Shown: positions 17,160-26,152, numbered from the stretch's first letter. The stretch: 64,000 nt of DNA from JADFMN01 sp964529975 (GCA_964529975.1 CAZGXW010000002.1:40374-104373), one strand, 5' to 3'. The notes: generated by a model from the letters alone, not told the origin. Numbers and translations are program-made.

Positions 17160-18007
17160 GCAGTCAGGGAGCATCGGTCCAAAGCATGGCGGGGAAGACA
17201 AACAACTACGAGCGGATCAGGCTTGCGCTCGACGACCTTAAGCGCGCGCTTGCGCCCTATGTCGAAGGCCGGCTGGTCGAGGCGTATGGAGACGAGGCCA
17301 GATCGCGCTATGCCGTTCCGGACTGGACGGGGGACGACTTCAACGCCGACGTCCACGCGCTGGCGAACACGATCGTCAACAACTGGGACGCCGTCTTCAG
17401 CAAACACCTCAAGCGCGAGGCCAAGCACGTCGTCCACCAGGTCCGCAAGACGCGCAACAGGTTTGCTCACCAAGAAGAGTTCGACTCGAGCGACACCTAC
17501 ACGGCGCTCCACGAGATCCAAAGGTTGCTGGAGGCGATCGGCGCGGACGCATCTCCGATCGAGCGCTCGAAACTTCAGTTGGTCTATGACATGGCCGGCA
17601 CTGGCGAGTCTCCCGAAGAGGTCGCACGACAAGCCGAAATGGCCGCCGAAGACGCGTTGTCCAAGGCTGTCATCGAGCCGGGCGGCAGCGTAAGGCTGCT
17701 CATGGTGCGCGGGGGGCAGATCACGGACATCGAGTTCAGTTTCGAACTTCCTGCGACGATCGGTCGAAAGGACGTCTCCTCGGGAGAAGTGACCGTCGAC
17801 CTGACCGAGTACGAGGAGGGCGCATACGTCTCGCGGCAGCACGCACGAATCTCGTCGGTCGAGGGCGCGGTCGTGCTCCAAGACCTCGGAAGTGCGAACG
17901 GCACGTACCTTAAGCGCACGGACTATGAAAAAGTGGACCGCGCCGAACTGAGCGACGGCGACCAGATCGCGTTCGGCAACGCGAAGTTCGTGTTCAAACT
18001 CTCCTAG
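17156..18007 (+). CDS. Swt1-like HEPN domain fused to an FHA domain
   Basis: A 283-residue protein starting at GTG 17156 (GTGA overlap). Residues about 18-130 are helical and contain R100-NRFA-H105, an R-x4-H motif within a RKTRNRFAHQ context typical of Swt1-like HEPN domains. Residues about 180-283 are an FHA domain (TIGRKDVS, SRQHARI, DLGSANGTYL). HEPN domains are often RNases or RNA-binding modules in stress or toxin systems; catalysis here is inference. It pairs with the upstream FHA protein. The stop overlaps the convergent purM stop by 4 nt. Confidence 0.75.
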   Translation: MSSQGASVQSMAGKTNNYERIRLALDDLKRALAPYVEGRLVEAYGDEARSRYAVPDWTGDDFNADVHALANTIVNNWDAVFSKHLKREAKHVVHQVRKTRNRFAHQEEFDSSDTYTALHEIQRLLEAIGADASPIERSKLQLVYDMAGTGESPEEVARQAEMAAEDALSKAVIEPGGSVRLLMVRGGQITDIEFSFELPATIGRKDVSSGEVTVDLTEYEEGAYVSRQHARISSVEGAVVLQDLGSANGTYLKRTDYEKVDRAELSDGDQIAFGNAKFVFKLS

Positions 18008-19038
18008 ACGATCACGACGTCTTGGGAGCCGGGTTGGAGGTCTCCAATCACCGCTGCGTTCTCGCCTTGATCGCGAAGGTGGCGGACAATGGACTCGGCA
18101 GCGTCCTTCTCGACGATCGCGACCATTCCGATCCCCATGTTGAACGTGCGATACATGTCTTGCTCCGGCACGTTCCCTATCCGCTGAATCTCCTGAAAGA
18201 TCGCTGGAGGGGTCCACGCGGCCTTTTCAACGACGGCCCTCAAACCTGAGGGCAAGACGCGGGGAACGTTGTCGTAGAGCCCTCCGCCCGTGATGTGGGC
18301 GAGCGCGGAGAGTTCGCGTCCCTCCAGCAGCCCTTGGAAGGCCTTGGAATAGCACCTGTGCGGCACAAGGAGCGCCGAGCCGATGGTCTGACCGTCTGGC
18401 AGGAGGTCGCGCACGGAGAGGCCCCCGATTTCGAAAAGCACGCGCCTTGCAAGGCTGTAACCGTTTGTGTGCAGTCCGTCGGAGGCCACACCGATAAGTC
18501 GGTCGCCCGCCTTTGCGTTTTCTCTGGGCAAGCGGTGCTCGTAGTCTGCGACGCCGACGATGCAGCCAACGACATCGTTCTCACCGTCCAGGTACACGCC
18601 CGGCATCTCGGCCGTCTCACCGCCGATCAGGGCACAGCCGACCTTGTAGCACGCTTCAGCGGCGCCGCTCACGACCTGCCTGAACACGAGCGGATCGAGC
18701 CGCGAACACCCAAAGTAGTCGAGGAAGAACAGCGGCCTGGCTCCTTGGCAAAGGATGTCGTTGACGCAGTGGTTGACGATGTCGTGGCCGATCCCGGTGA
18801 AGTCGCCGACCATGGACGCGACCTTGGTCTTGGTACCAACGCCATCGACGCTGCTCACGAGGACGGGGCGCGACAATCCCGCGAAAGTCGCCTCGAACAT
18901 TCCCCCAAACCCGCCGACGCCACCCAAAACGTCCGGGCCGTGTGTGGAGCGGATCGCGTCTTTGACACTTCGCAGCGCGATCGTGGCCTGGTCGATGTCC
19001 ACGCCCGCGCTCGCGTATGTGGCCTGCTCGTCGGGCAT
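18004..19038 (-). CDS. purM: Phosphoribosylformylglycinamidine cyclo-ligase
   Basis: AIR synthetase of purine biosynthesis, converting FGAM to AIR with ATP. The 344 aa match family length and carry SVDGVGTKTKVA, the ATP-binding IGGETAEMPG stretch and the ASDGLHTNGYSLAR motif. It is monocistronic between the convergent FHA gene and the divergent tRNA-Lys gene. TAAAGT lies 6 nt upstream of the ATG on the minus strand, suggesting a possibly leaderless transcript. Confidence 0.96.
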   Translation of the reverse strand: MPDEQATYASAGVDIDQATIALRSVKDAIRSTHGPDVLGGVGGFGGMFEATFAGLSRPVLVSSVDGVGTKTKVASMVGDFTGIGHDIVNHCVNDILCQGARPLFFLDYFGCSRLDPLVFRQVVSGAAEACYKVGCALIGGETAEMPGVYLDGENDVVGCIVGVADYEHRLPRENAKAGDRLIGVASDGLHTNGYSLARRVLFEIGGLSVRDLLPDGQTIGSALLVPHRCYSKAFQGLLEGRELSALAHITGGGLYDNVPRVLPSGLRAVVEKAAWTPPAIFQEIQRIGNVPEQDMYRTFNMGIGMVAIVEKDAAESIVRHLRDQGENAAVIGDLQPGSQDVVIV

Positions 19039-19091
19039 GCCCGGACTTTACCCCTGGTTGAACCTGCGGGCAGGGGTATCGTAATGCCTCC

Positions 19092-19167
19092 GAGCCGGTA
19101 GCTCAGTCGGTAGAGCAACGCCCTTTTAAGGCGTGGGTCCTGGGTTCGAGTCCCAGCCGGCTCACCA
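19092..19167 (+). tRNA. tRNA-Lys (anticodon TTT)
   Basis: A 76-nt cloverleaf. The acceptor stem is GAGCCGG/CCGGCTC with discriminator A and encoded CCA. The D arm is GCTC...GAGC, the anticodon stem ACGCC/GGCGT with loop CTTTTAA (anticodon TTT), a 5-nt variable loop follows, and the T arm is CTGGG-TTCGAGT-CCCAG. The final nucleotides overlap, antisense, the last codons and stop of the convergent GH2 gene. Upstream 19058-19087 contains TTGAAC and TAATGC, a weak promoter candidate. Confidence 0.96.
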
Positions 19168-21336
19168 CTTTTCCACTAGCAGAGCGCGCAACAGTTCGCT
19201 GCCGCTTGGGTTGTTCTTGACTCCGCAGGGCTGTGCGCCATGTCCGCCGTGAGGACGGAGCGTTGTGACGATGACGTTGCCCGCCTTGACCATGTAGGGG
19301 TGTTCTCGGTAGGTGCGGGTATCGATACGGTTCATCAGCACCTCGTAGTCGCCGAGAGCCTCTTTCAACCACTCGGTGTCCAGCGCGCGGTCTGGTGCTA
19401 TTGCCCAGAGTCGGTCCCACTTGTTGGCCCACGGATCGAGGAGCCCGGGCGCGAACTCTTGGATGCACTCGCGCCAGAAGGGCATAGGGACGGTGCCCTC
19501 GTGCTCAAGGACAGCGACGACTTTGTGCCCATCGAGGAGGTGCTTGTCAAGGCGCGTTGCCAGCACGTCTTCTCCGCCGGGAAGATCGACGTCGTCGAAG
19601 AGGCGATACGGATCGTGCTTGCTCCATCCTTCGATGTGCCTCCACTCCGGCTTCTTCACGACCCACACGGGCCATGTTGCAGTGATGTCGTGCCAGTCAG
19701 CGCGGAAACTGTATTCGCCAAGCGCAAGATGGAAACTCGCCTCGCCTGCTTCCTTTCCAATGCCAGGAAACGATTCGACTTCTGTGCTTGCTACCGAGTC
19801 ATCGCCGATCGTGCACGAGAGTCTCGCATCTCGGAACTCCATGTCGTGTACGCCAACGCGGAAGAACACCTGCCCTTCGAAGAAGCAATGTGCGTCTAAC
19901 CACCCTGGTCGGTTTCCTCCGTTAACCCAAGGTGGACGACGCACAGGAATGAGGAACAGCATCGACTCGCCGTTCCACTCGCTGTAGTTGTCAAATACTG
20001 GCATGAGATCGTCGTCGACCATTCCGCTCGTGGAGATCGGCGTGTGCCGCCAGCCTGTGATCACATAGCCAGCAGTGTCGTGCCGCGAGCGCACACTCTC
20101 CATCACTCTTCGCCTTATCCATGCGCCCTTCTCGTTCGATGCTTTCATGAGCGAAGCGCAGTCGCGTGTTGCCCAACGCGACTCGCGTAAGACCTGCGGC
20201 AAGTCGTGCTGCCATCGCACCCCGACTTCGTTGAGCGATGGGTCTTCGCTCGCCCAATACTTCTTCCCATCGCGCAGGCGGCGCAGGTCTCTGTGGACGT
20301 CGAAGTCGTTGAATTCCCCAAACAAGATAGGGCCGCCACTCCGCGCGCCTGTTCCGAGCGATTCCAGCACCGCCGGGTACCAATGGGTGTCGCAGTAGGG
20401 GTGGAAGTCCTGAAACGTCCCGAACTCCCGCAGGTCGCCTCCGTACATCTCTGCACCTCCAGAGTTGTCCTTTACCAAGCCGCAGCCGGTCTCGCGCTGG
20501 ACCATCTCGACCATCCTTTCGCGGAACGAGGCGGGCACCGAGTGGCTCAGTTCGCACCCTACCGTCCAGGCAATGATCGACCGATGGTGGCGATTCTGGC
20601 GGACGATCCGCTCGATCTCGTCAGCCATGTCTTCGAGCGCCTCGGCCGAAGGATCCCACAGAGGAAGTTCCAGCCAGGCGAACATGCCCTCCTCATCGAG
20701 GATCTCGAAGAACCGATGTCGCGGCACCCACAGGCAGAACTTGATCGTGTTGAAGCCCATTGACTTTGCGAGTCGCACTTCTTTGCGGATCGCGTCGTCG
20801 TCAGGGTTTGTGTGTCCGAGTTCGGGATACCATCCCCACGTCAAGACCCCACGCATATAGAAGTGCTCGTGATCGACAACGATCATTGAACCGGCAGTTT
20901 CGATTGTTCGATCAGAGTGCTTGGAGTTCTCGGTCGGATCGCCCGCATTGCGCACAACGCGCACCTCCCCATATATCCCACCAAACGTGTTGAACACATA
21001 AGGCAAGAACCCGCTCAGCACGTCGCGGACAGGAAACGTCGCGCCGCCGTTCTTCACGACGCGAACTTCGACAGCAACTTCTCGACCGACAAACGCAGCC
21101 AACGAAATCGCGAACGCATCCCAAATTCCGCGATGGTCGCAGACAATCTCACCATCGATGTAAATGAGCGCTTGATATGAAACGCCGTCGAACACCAACC
21201 ACTCGTCCTCAAAAGACACGGACAGCGCACAACGATATACAGCAGGGCCTTCCCATGTCACAGGAACGTCCTGTCGCCACGCGTGAGGTAGCGAGACAGG
21301 CCGTGGCCCAATCCCATAGTCGACGGTCCACTTCAT
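19162..21336 (-). CDS. Glycoside hydrolase family 2-like protein
   Basis: A 724-residue GH2-type protein with an N-terminal jelly-roll sugar-binding domain (about 1-130), a TIM barrel (about 150-420) and a long C-terminal region. Likely catalytic Glu residues are E262 in TVGCELSHS (acid/base; Cys replaces the usual Asn before Glu) and E341 in ILFGEFNDFD (nucleophile). There is no signal peptide, so it is probably cytoplasmic. Base composition is visibly more AT-rich than its neighbours, hinting at transfer. It overlaps the rtcA-like gene by 4 nt. The substrate could be a beta-galactoside, glucuronide or mannoside. Confidence 0.8.
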   Translation of the reverse strand: MKWTVDYGIGPRPVSLPHAWRQDVPVTWEGPAVYRCALSVSFEDEWLVFDGVSYQALIYIDGEIVCDHRGIWDAFAISLAAFVGREVAVEVRVVKNGGATFPVRDVLSGFLPYVFNTFGGIYGEVRVVRNAGDPTENSKHSDRTIETAGSMIVVDHEHFYMRGVLTWGWYPELGHTNPDDDAIRKEVRLAKSMGFNTIKFCLWVPRHRFFEILDEEGMFAWLELPLWDPSAEALEDMADEIERIVRQNRHHRSIIAWTVGCELSHSVPASFRERMVEMVQRETGCGLVKDNSGGAEMYGGDLREFGTFQDFHPYCDTHWYPAVLESLGTGARSGGPILFGEFNDFDVHRDLRRLRDGKKYWASEDPSLNEVGVRWQHDLPQVLRESRWATRDCASLMKASNEKGAWIRRRVMESVRSRHDTAGYVITGWRHTPISTSGMVDDDLMPVFDNYSEWNGESMLFLIPVRRPPWVNGGNRPGWLDAHCFFEGQVFFRVGVHDMEFRDARLSCTIGDDSVASTEVESFPGIGKEAGEASFHLALGEYSFRADWHDITATWPVWVVKKPEWRHIEGWSKHDPYRLFDDVDLPGGEDVLATRLDKHLLDGHKVVAVLEHEGTVPMPFWRECIQEFAPGLLDPWANKWDRLWAIAPDRALDTEWLKEALGDYEVLMNRIDTRTYREHPYMVKAGNVIVTTLRPHGGHGAQPCGVKNNPSGSELLRALLVEKW

Positions 21337-22394
21337 CGCTCGACCGTCACCGTCCCTGGCTCGCCTTCACGGCCTAGCACCGTCAGCGGGATCGGCAAGA
21401 ACTGTTTGACGACCCAAGCCATCGTCAGTAACCGCCGCGTCACCATCGGCGTCGAAAAGACCGTCTTCCCCGGCGCCTGAGCGGCGACCAGGAGCAATTG
21501 GTCCGCAAGAAAGGCATCAACAGTCGCCGACCCGGAGTACCACTCCCAGAACCGGTGGAACGCAGCCCCTGCCACCTCCTCGATCGTCCCCTCATGCCCG
21601 AGCGCAGCGGTGCCGCTTCCATAGCCCCGCTCGAACTCGGCCCATACGGTCACGGTCGCACCCTTCGTCTTCGATGACAGAGCGACGTGCTCGCACTCGA
21701 CCTCAACCCCCCTTGAACCAGCCAAGGAGGTCAGCGCGTCGACCGCCGAAGCTCCCACCGAGTCCGGCATGTCGCCCGTCGAGACCACCGCTCCAACTCG
21801 AAGAAGCAACCCGCGCGAAGACCAGTCCACCGGCGAGAGCGCGCTTGGTTCGACCTCGACTGCGACCTCCCCTTGGGCTGCAAAGCCGAACCCTGCTGAC
21901 ACCAACCGCGCCGTGGCGAACAGGCCGAGCCGGCGCATCGCACCCAAGGTCACTCGCTCGAAGGCGTCGAAGCACACCGTGTTCTCGTTGTGCGTCTCGC
22001 CCACCACCGAGAACTCGCTGTACCCTCCCGCCCTCGCGAGGATCGGCAGGAGTCCCGTCGTCAGGATCAACGCGTTTCCGGGCACCCTTCCCTTCTCGTG
22101 CGCATGGATGTCGTAGCGGCCTGACAATGGCTTGGGAAGCGTCTTGGGCCGAAACACAAGTTCGTCCGTTCCCACGCCAGCGCCTTCGACCTCGGCGCGC
22201 GTCGCATCGCCCAAAGCGTCGATGAACGTCAGGTCCTCCGAGTTCAGCCCCTTCTTGCGCAAGGCTCCACGCACGCTGTGGACCCGCAAGGGCTGTTGGG
22301 TCAGAGAGGACATGGCGACGGCGGTCCGGAGGAGCGCCCCGCCCCCTTCTCCGTGCGAGCCATTGAGCACGATGGGATCGAGCGGAGCCGGCAT
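21333..22394 (-). CDS. rtcA: RNA 3'-terminal phosphate cyclase-like protein lacking the nucleophilic His
   Basis: A 353-residue RtcA/Rcl1-family protein. It retains NGSHGEGGGALLR near the N-terminus, the GALRKKGL segment and the C-terminal LADQLLL motif. In active RtcA a histidine (His309 in E. coli) precedes LLT about 13 residues before the FLP motif; here the equivalent position is R321 in RRLLTMAWVVKQFLP. The protein may therefore not form the usual AMP-histidine intermediate, resembling eukaryotic Rcl1. It starts 6 nt after the Cys-rich membrane protein gene and overlaps the GH2 gene by 4 nt. No rtcB is visible. Confidence 0.85.
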   Translation of the reverse strand: MPAPLDPIVLNGSHGEGGGALLRTAVAMSSLTQQPLRVHSVRGALRKKGLNSEDLTFIDALGDATRAEVEGAGVGTDELVFRPKTLPKPLSGRYDIHAHEKGRVPGNALILTTGLLPILARAGGYSEFSVVGETHNENTVCFDAFERVTLGAMRRLGLFATARLVSAGFGFAAQGEVAVEVEPSALSPVDWSSRGLLLRVGAVVSTGDMPDSVGASAVDALTSLAGSRGVEVECEHVALSSKTKGATVTVWAEFERGYGSGTAALGHEGTIEEVAGAAFHRFWEWYSGSATVDAFLADQLLLVAAQAPGKTVFSTPMVTRRLLTMAWVVKQFLPIPLTVLGREGEPGTVTVER

Positions 22395-22400
22395 GCGGCC

Positions 22401-23486
22401 TCAGACCTTGACTTTGAAGACCAGGTACTCGAGCACCCGCACGATGTAGGCGAAGGCGATCAAGAAGAACGCGACCAAGATGATCTCCGCATACGGGATC
22501 ACGCCGCTCTTAAGGCTTGTCACCTCGTTAGTGACGTCGCGGTCTTGGAAGGAGGCTTTGCCCATCGCCGAGTCAGCGCTGACGAGCATCGAGTCCACCA
22601 TCTCCTTGAGGGGGTTGTGCAGCGCGGCATAGATGCCGATCAGCACGATTCCGGTGAGCGGCAGAGCCAACTGGTACTTGTGCTTCTGGTGCTCGTTGTA
22701 GATGATGCACTGGCGGCAACGCTCAGCCTTCTGTCCTGGCGTCAGTTTCGAGTTCTTAGGGATGAACTTGGCGGCAGCGACCACGTCGCTGGGAATGACC
22801 TTGCCCTCCATCGCATTCTGAATGACGGACTCTTCGCACATACAGCCGACGCGCTCTTGCCAGCACGTGCGGCGGGAGTGGTAGATCGGGCACCTCTCTC
22901 GGACGAACTTGCGGCAGTAGGGCAGTTGCCAGCACTTGCCCAAGAACACGTTGCGGATGTCCCGCTCTTCTTTGATGCCTTTGCCGAACTTGAGTTGCTC
23001 TGCCCGCGCGCCCTCTTGGACCCGGATACGCACTCGGATGATCAGGTCTGCGAGCACGACCAAAACACCGATGACTCCGACGATCATGCCGGCGTTGCTC
23101 ACAGCAACGAGGGCTTTGTCCGAAATGTCGTTGTCGGAGATGTTGAAGGCGCCAGGCATGTAGTACGGCGCAGCGTAGAACGCGCCTCCCGCCAGCAAGA
23201 GGATGACGCCAAGGGTCTCCTCGCCCCACATGATCCAGGTGACTCCAAGCGCACCGCAGAGCCCGCCGACGATCGCCACCTTGCTGAAAAGTTCGATGTT
23301 GCGAAGCGCCTGGTCCCTCAGGTCGCCGCTGAGGCCGAGAGACTGCGTCGCTGTGTAGATCAAGAATCCAACGCCGATCACGAGGGCTGCGAGCCCTGCG
23401 ACCATCAGGAACTTGGCAATCGAATCGATGACGCCCCCAAGGGCGTCCGACATTCCGCGTGACAGGTTCTGATCAGGCTTGGACAT
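22401..23486 (-). CDS. Cys-rich multi-spanning membrane protein of unknown function
   Basis: 361 aa with about 6 hydrophobic helices (roughly 24-46, 70-88, 92-112, 130-150, 274-291, 331-351). The loop between helices 4 and 5 holds eight cysteines: C185, C191, C199, C208, C215, C217, C257 and C260. The last two form CRQC, and three of the others sit in TCWQERVGCMC. The spacing suggests metal or Fe-S sites, which is inference. It lies between efp (9-nt gap) and the rtcA-like gene (6-nt gap). I do not recognise a named family. Confidence 0.75.
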   Translation of the reverse strand: MSKPDQNLSRGMSDALGGVIDSIAKFLMVAGLAALVIGVGFLIYTATQSLGLSGDLRDQALRNIELFSKVAIVGGLCGALGVTWIMWGEETLGVILLLAGGAFYAAPYYMPGAFNISDNDISDKALVAVSNAGMIVGVIGVLVVLADLIIRVRIRVQEGARAEQLKFGKGIKEERDIRNVFLGKCWQLPYCRKFVRERCPIYHSRRTCWQERVGCMCEESVIQNAMEGKVIPSDVVAAAKFIPKNSKLTPGQKAERCRQCIIYNEHQKHKYQLALPLTGIVLIGIYAALHNPLKEMVDSMLVSADSAMGKASFQDRDVTNEVTSLKSGVIPYAEIILVAFFLIAFAYIVRVLEYLVFKVKV

Positions 23487-23495
23487 GCTCAGCCG

Positions 23496-24065
23496 CTACT
23501 TCTTGACTCGTTCGAGGTAGGCCCCCGTCCTTGTGTCGACCTTCACCACGTCCCCCTCCGCAATGTGGAACGGAACCTGGATCGTCGCACCGGACTCAAG
23601 TTTAGCCGGTTTCGTGGCTCCGCCGCCAACGGTGTCGCCTTTATAGGCGGGATCAGTCTGCGTCACCGCGAGTTCCACGAAGTTCGGGACTTCGTAGCCG
23701 AGCACCTGGCCGTCGGCCGTCAAAGCCACGACCTCCATCTCCTCCTTCAAGTACTTTGCCCCGTCTCCGATCGTGTCCTCGCCCACAGGCACCTGCTCAT
23801 AGGTGTCCAGATCCATAAGGATAAGTTCATCGCCCTGGCGGTAGAGGAACTGGAAGGGGCGCTTCTCAAGGTACGCCGAGTCCATCTTCTCGCCCGCGCG
23901 GAAGGTCTTTTCGATTGTTGCGCCCGTCCGAAGCCGCCTCAGTTTGGTCCGGACGAACGCCCCGCCCTTGCCGGGCTTGACGTGCTGAAAGTCGATGATC
24001 TGGCAGATTTCGCCATCCAGGTAGATGGCCAGCCCGCTCTTGAAGTCACTTGTGTCGATAGCCAA
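23496..24065 (-). CDS. efp: Elongation factor P
   Basis: Translation factor that rescues ribosomes stalled on polyproline. The 189 aa cover three beta-barrel domains. The domain I loop is VKPGKGGAF, with Lys at the tip where EpmA-type or other modification occurs. I chose TTG 24065 (giving LAIDTSDFKSG, equivalent to the family's MAISTSDFKSG), with GGAG 8 nt upstream; an ATG at 24092 would add nine unusual residues. It lies downstream of envC and upstream of the Cys-rich membrane protein. Confidence 0.94.
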   Translation of the reverse strand: MAIDTSDFKSGLAIYLDGEICQIIDFQHVKPGKGGAFVRTKLRRLRTGATIEKTFRAGEKMDSAYLEKRPFQFLYRQGDELILMDLDTYEQVPVGEDTIGDGAKYLKEEMEVVALTADGQVLGYEVPNFVELAVTQTDPAYKGDTVGGGATKPAKLESGATIQVPFHIAEGDVVKVDTRTGAYLERVKK

Positions 24066-24101
24066 CGGGGTCGCTCCAAAAAATGAACCCAAAGGATATC
24101 A

Positions 24102-24113
24102 GGTTCACGAACC
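24102..24113. repeat. Short inverted repeat GGTTC-AC-GAACC
   Basis: A perfect 5-bp palindrome with a 2-nt centre in the envC/efp intergenic space. It belongs to the same motif group as the repeats at 2627-2648 and 34580-34620. The function is unknown. Confidence 0.35.
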
Positions 24114-24152
24114 CCCGGACCGTCGCTCGGCCCAACCTTGCGCTCGCCCGGC

Positions 24153-25286
24153 CTAGGGCAGGTACTTACGTGGGTTCACCGGACTACCGTTGACTCTGAC
24201 TTCGAAGTGGAGGTGCGGCCCTGTCGCGAGGCCCGTGGAGCCGACGGCGGCGATCTTGTCGCCCATATCGACCTTCTGGCCTTCCTTGACAAAGATCGCG
24301 GAGCAGTGCCCGTAAAGGGTCGAGATTCCGTCGCCATGGTCGATGACCACGGTGTTGCCAAACCCGTTGATCCAGCCCGACGTGATGACCACGCCGCTCG
24401 CTGCAGCCACGATCGCCGAGCGGTTGGCAGCCCCGATATCGACGCCGTTGTGGGGACGGTTGCGCTTGAGGATCGGGTGGTACCGCATGCCGAAGCCGCT
24501 GGTGTAGGCGCCTTGCGCAGGCTTCACCATCGACCCGCCGAACTTCAGCGCGTTCGCGGTTCCGGCCTGGCCAGCCTGGTACGACTTGATCTTAGCCTTG
24601 AGGATGCGCTCTTGGCGGTCGAACTCGGCGAACTCGCGTTCGAGTTCTCGCTGCTGCGCTGTGAGGTCGCGGAGGACCTCCTTCTTCTCTTGCTGGACGT
24701 CCTCGAGTTCGTCCTGGCGCTGCTCGTGCTGGGTCTTCAGTTCGCTGATCTCGCCGATCAACTGCTCTTCCTCGGACTTCTTGCCGCTGATGTCCTCCTT
24801 GAGCTGCTTGTAGGCTTCGAAGAGGCCTTTGTCCCTCTTTGCGATACGCTCGAGCAAAGTCTTGCGGTCGGCAAAGTCGCTGACTGAGTCTGCTCCGACC
24901 AGCAGGGTCAAGACGCTGTGGTCGGACTGGCGGTACATCTGTCGCAGGCGGTTCTCGACGCGAACTCGGTACTCGGTCATCTGCGCAGACGCGACTTGGA
25001 GTTCGCCCTGCAGTTCGTCGCGCCGCTCGATCGAATCTTCGAGCCTGGTGTTGGTATAGAGAAGTTGGCTTGTCACTCGCGTGAGGTCTTGGTCGACGGC
25101 GCGGATGTCTCGCTTGACGCGGTTGCGCTGGCTGTTGACCTTGTTGATCTCGCGCTGGAGTTCCTGTCGCTGCTTTTGGACGTCTTTGAGCGACCTGTTC
25201 AAGTCTTCTGGGGTCTGCTTCTTGTCCTGCGCAAAGATGGCGAAGGTCAATACGCCGAAGGCAAGGGCGCTGAGAAGTGCCCTCAT
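24153..25286 (-). CDS. envC: Murein hydrolase activator EnvC-like (coiled coil + M23/LytM)
   Basis: 377 aa with a signal peptide (MRALLSALAFGVLTFAIFAQ), a long coiled coil (about 22-250, rich in Gln/Glu/Arg heptads) and a C-terminal LytM/M23 domain. The Zn-site motifs are intact: HNGVDIGAA and TGPHLHFEVRVN, so it could be enzymatically active, unlike degenerate EnvC. ATG 25286 overlaps the ftsX stop (ATGA). FtsEX-EnvC is the known module coupling ATP hydrolysis to septal peptidoglycan cleavage. Confidence 0.92.
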   Translation of the reverse strand: MRALLSALAFGVLTFAIFAQDKKQTPEDLNRSLKDVQKQRQELQREINKVNSQRNRVKRDIRAVDQDLTRVTSQLLYTNTRLEDSIERRDELQGELQVASAQMTEYRVRVENRLRQMYRQSDHSVLTLLVGADSVSDFADRKTLLERIAKRDKGLFEAYKQLKEDISGKKSEEEQLIGEISELKTQHEQRQDELEDVQQEKKEVLRDLTAQQRELEREFAEFDRQERILKAKIKSYQAGQAGTANALKFGGSMVKPAQGAYTSGFGMRYHPILKRNRPHNGVDIGAANRSAIVAAASGVVITSGWINGFGNTVVIDHGDGISTLYGHCSAIFVKEGQKVDMGDKIAAVGSTGLATGPHLHFEVRVNGSPVNPRKYLP

Positions 25287-26152
25287 CTGACCCTCCGTGG
25301 CTCCCGGACGGCGATCACTGAGCAGATTAAACCATAGAACGCGCCGATGCCCACCAGGTAGGAATACACCATCAGGGCCGGGAATCCCTCCCTGTGCTCT
25401 CCCAAGAACGCGAGGCTTGAGGACATCGATTGGACCAATTGGTACGCGGGCCAGAGCACGGAGGCTGCTATCGCCCCGCCGAGAGCGCCTTGAACGACAC
25501 CCTCGATCAAGAGCGGCACCCACACCGTCGACCTCGCGGCACCGACCAGTTGCATGATTCGTATCTCCTTGCTCCTTGCGACGATCGCCAAACGGATCGA
25601 GTTGTAGATCAAGACTCCGCTGGTCAGGAGCATCATCCCGCCAAGGACCGCGCCGATCAGCCGGATGAGCCGGATCGTCTGGTCGATCAGGTTGTACTCC
25701 TCGCTGAAGTACTCCACCCCGTCCTGGCCGGGGATCTCTTTGACCTTCGAGGCTATGAGGTCCGCGTCGCCGACGCTCCTCATAGTCACTTTATAGGCGT
25801 CCGGCATGACGTTCTCCAGCCCTTCTGTCTCGTCCGGGTACTTCCGCCGCATTTCGAGCCAGGCCTGCTCCCTAGGTATGAACTCGACACCCTCGACCTC
25901 GGGGATCTGCCTGATCCGCTCGCCGACTTGCATGACCTGTTCCTCCGGAAGGTCTACGGCCATCATCACGCGCATCTCGAGTTTGCTGGGAAGGCTCTCG
26001 GCAAATCCCATCACGCCTCTGTAGGCGAGCCCGAGTCCGCCCAAAAGTAGCAAAGCCATCGCGCTCGTCGTTACCGCGCTGAAGGTCATCCACGTGTTGC
26101 GCCGCAGCGATGTGAACGCCTCAAGGAGCAGGAACTCGATCCGGTCAAGCAT
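25283..26152 (-). CDS. ftsX: Cell-division ABC permease FtsX
   Basis: 289 aa with four transmembrane helices and a periplasmic domain between helices 1 and 2 containing the MRVMMAVDLPEEQVMQV ferredoxin-like region. It transmits FtsE conformational change to the periplasmic hydrolase activator. It overlaps ftsE by 8 nt upstream and envC by 4 nt downstream, forming a canonical ftsE-ftsX-envC operon. Confidence 0.94.
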   Translation of the reverse strand: MLDRIEFLLLEAFTSLRRNTWMTFSAVTTSAMALLLLGGLGLAYRGVMGFAESLPSKLEMRVMMAVDLPEEQVMQVGERIRQIPEVEGVEFIPREQAWLEMRRKYPDETEGLENVMPDAYKVTMRSVGDADLIASKVKEIPGQDGVEYFSEEYNLIDQTIRLIRLIGAVLGGMMLLTSGVLIYNSIRLAIVARSKEIRIMQLVGAARSTVWVPLLIEGVVQGALGGAIAASVLWPAYQLVQSMSSSLAFLGEHREGFPALMVYSYLVGIGAFYGLICSVIAVREPRRVR

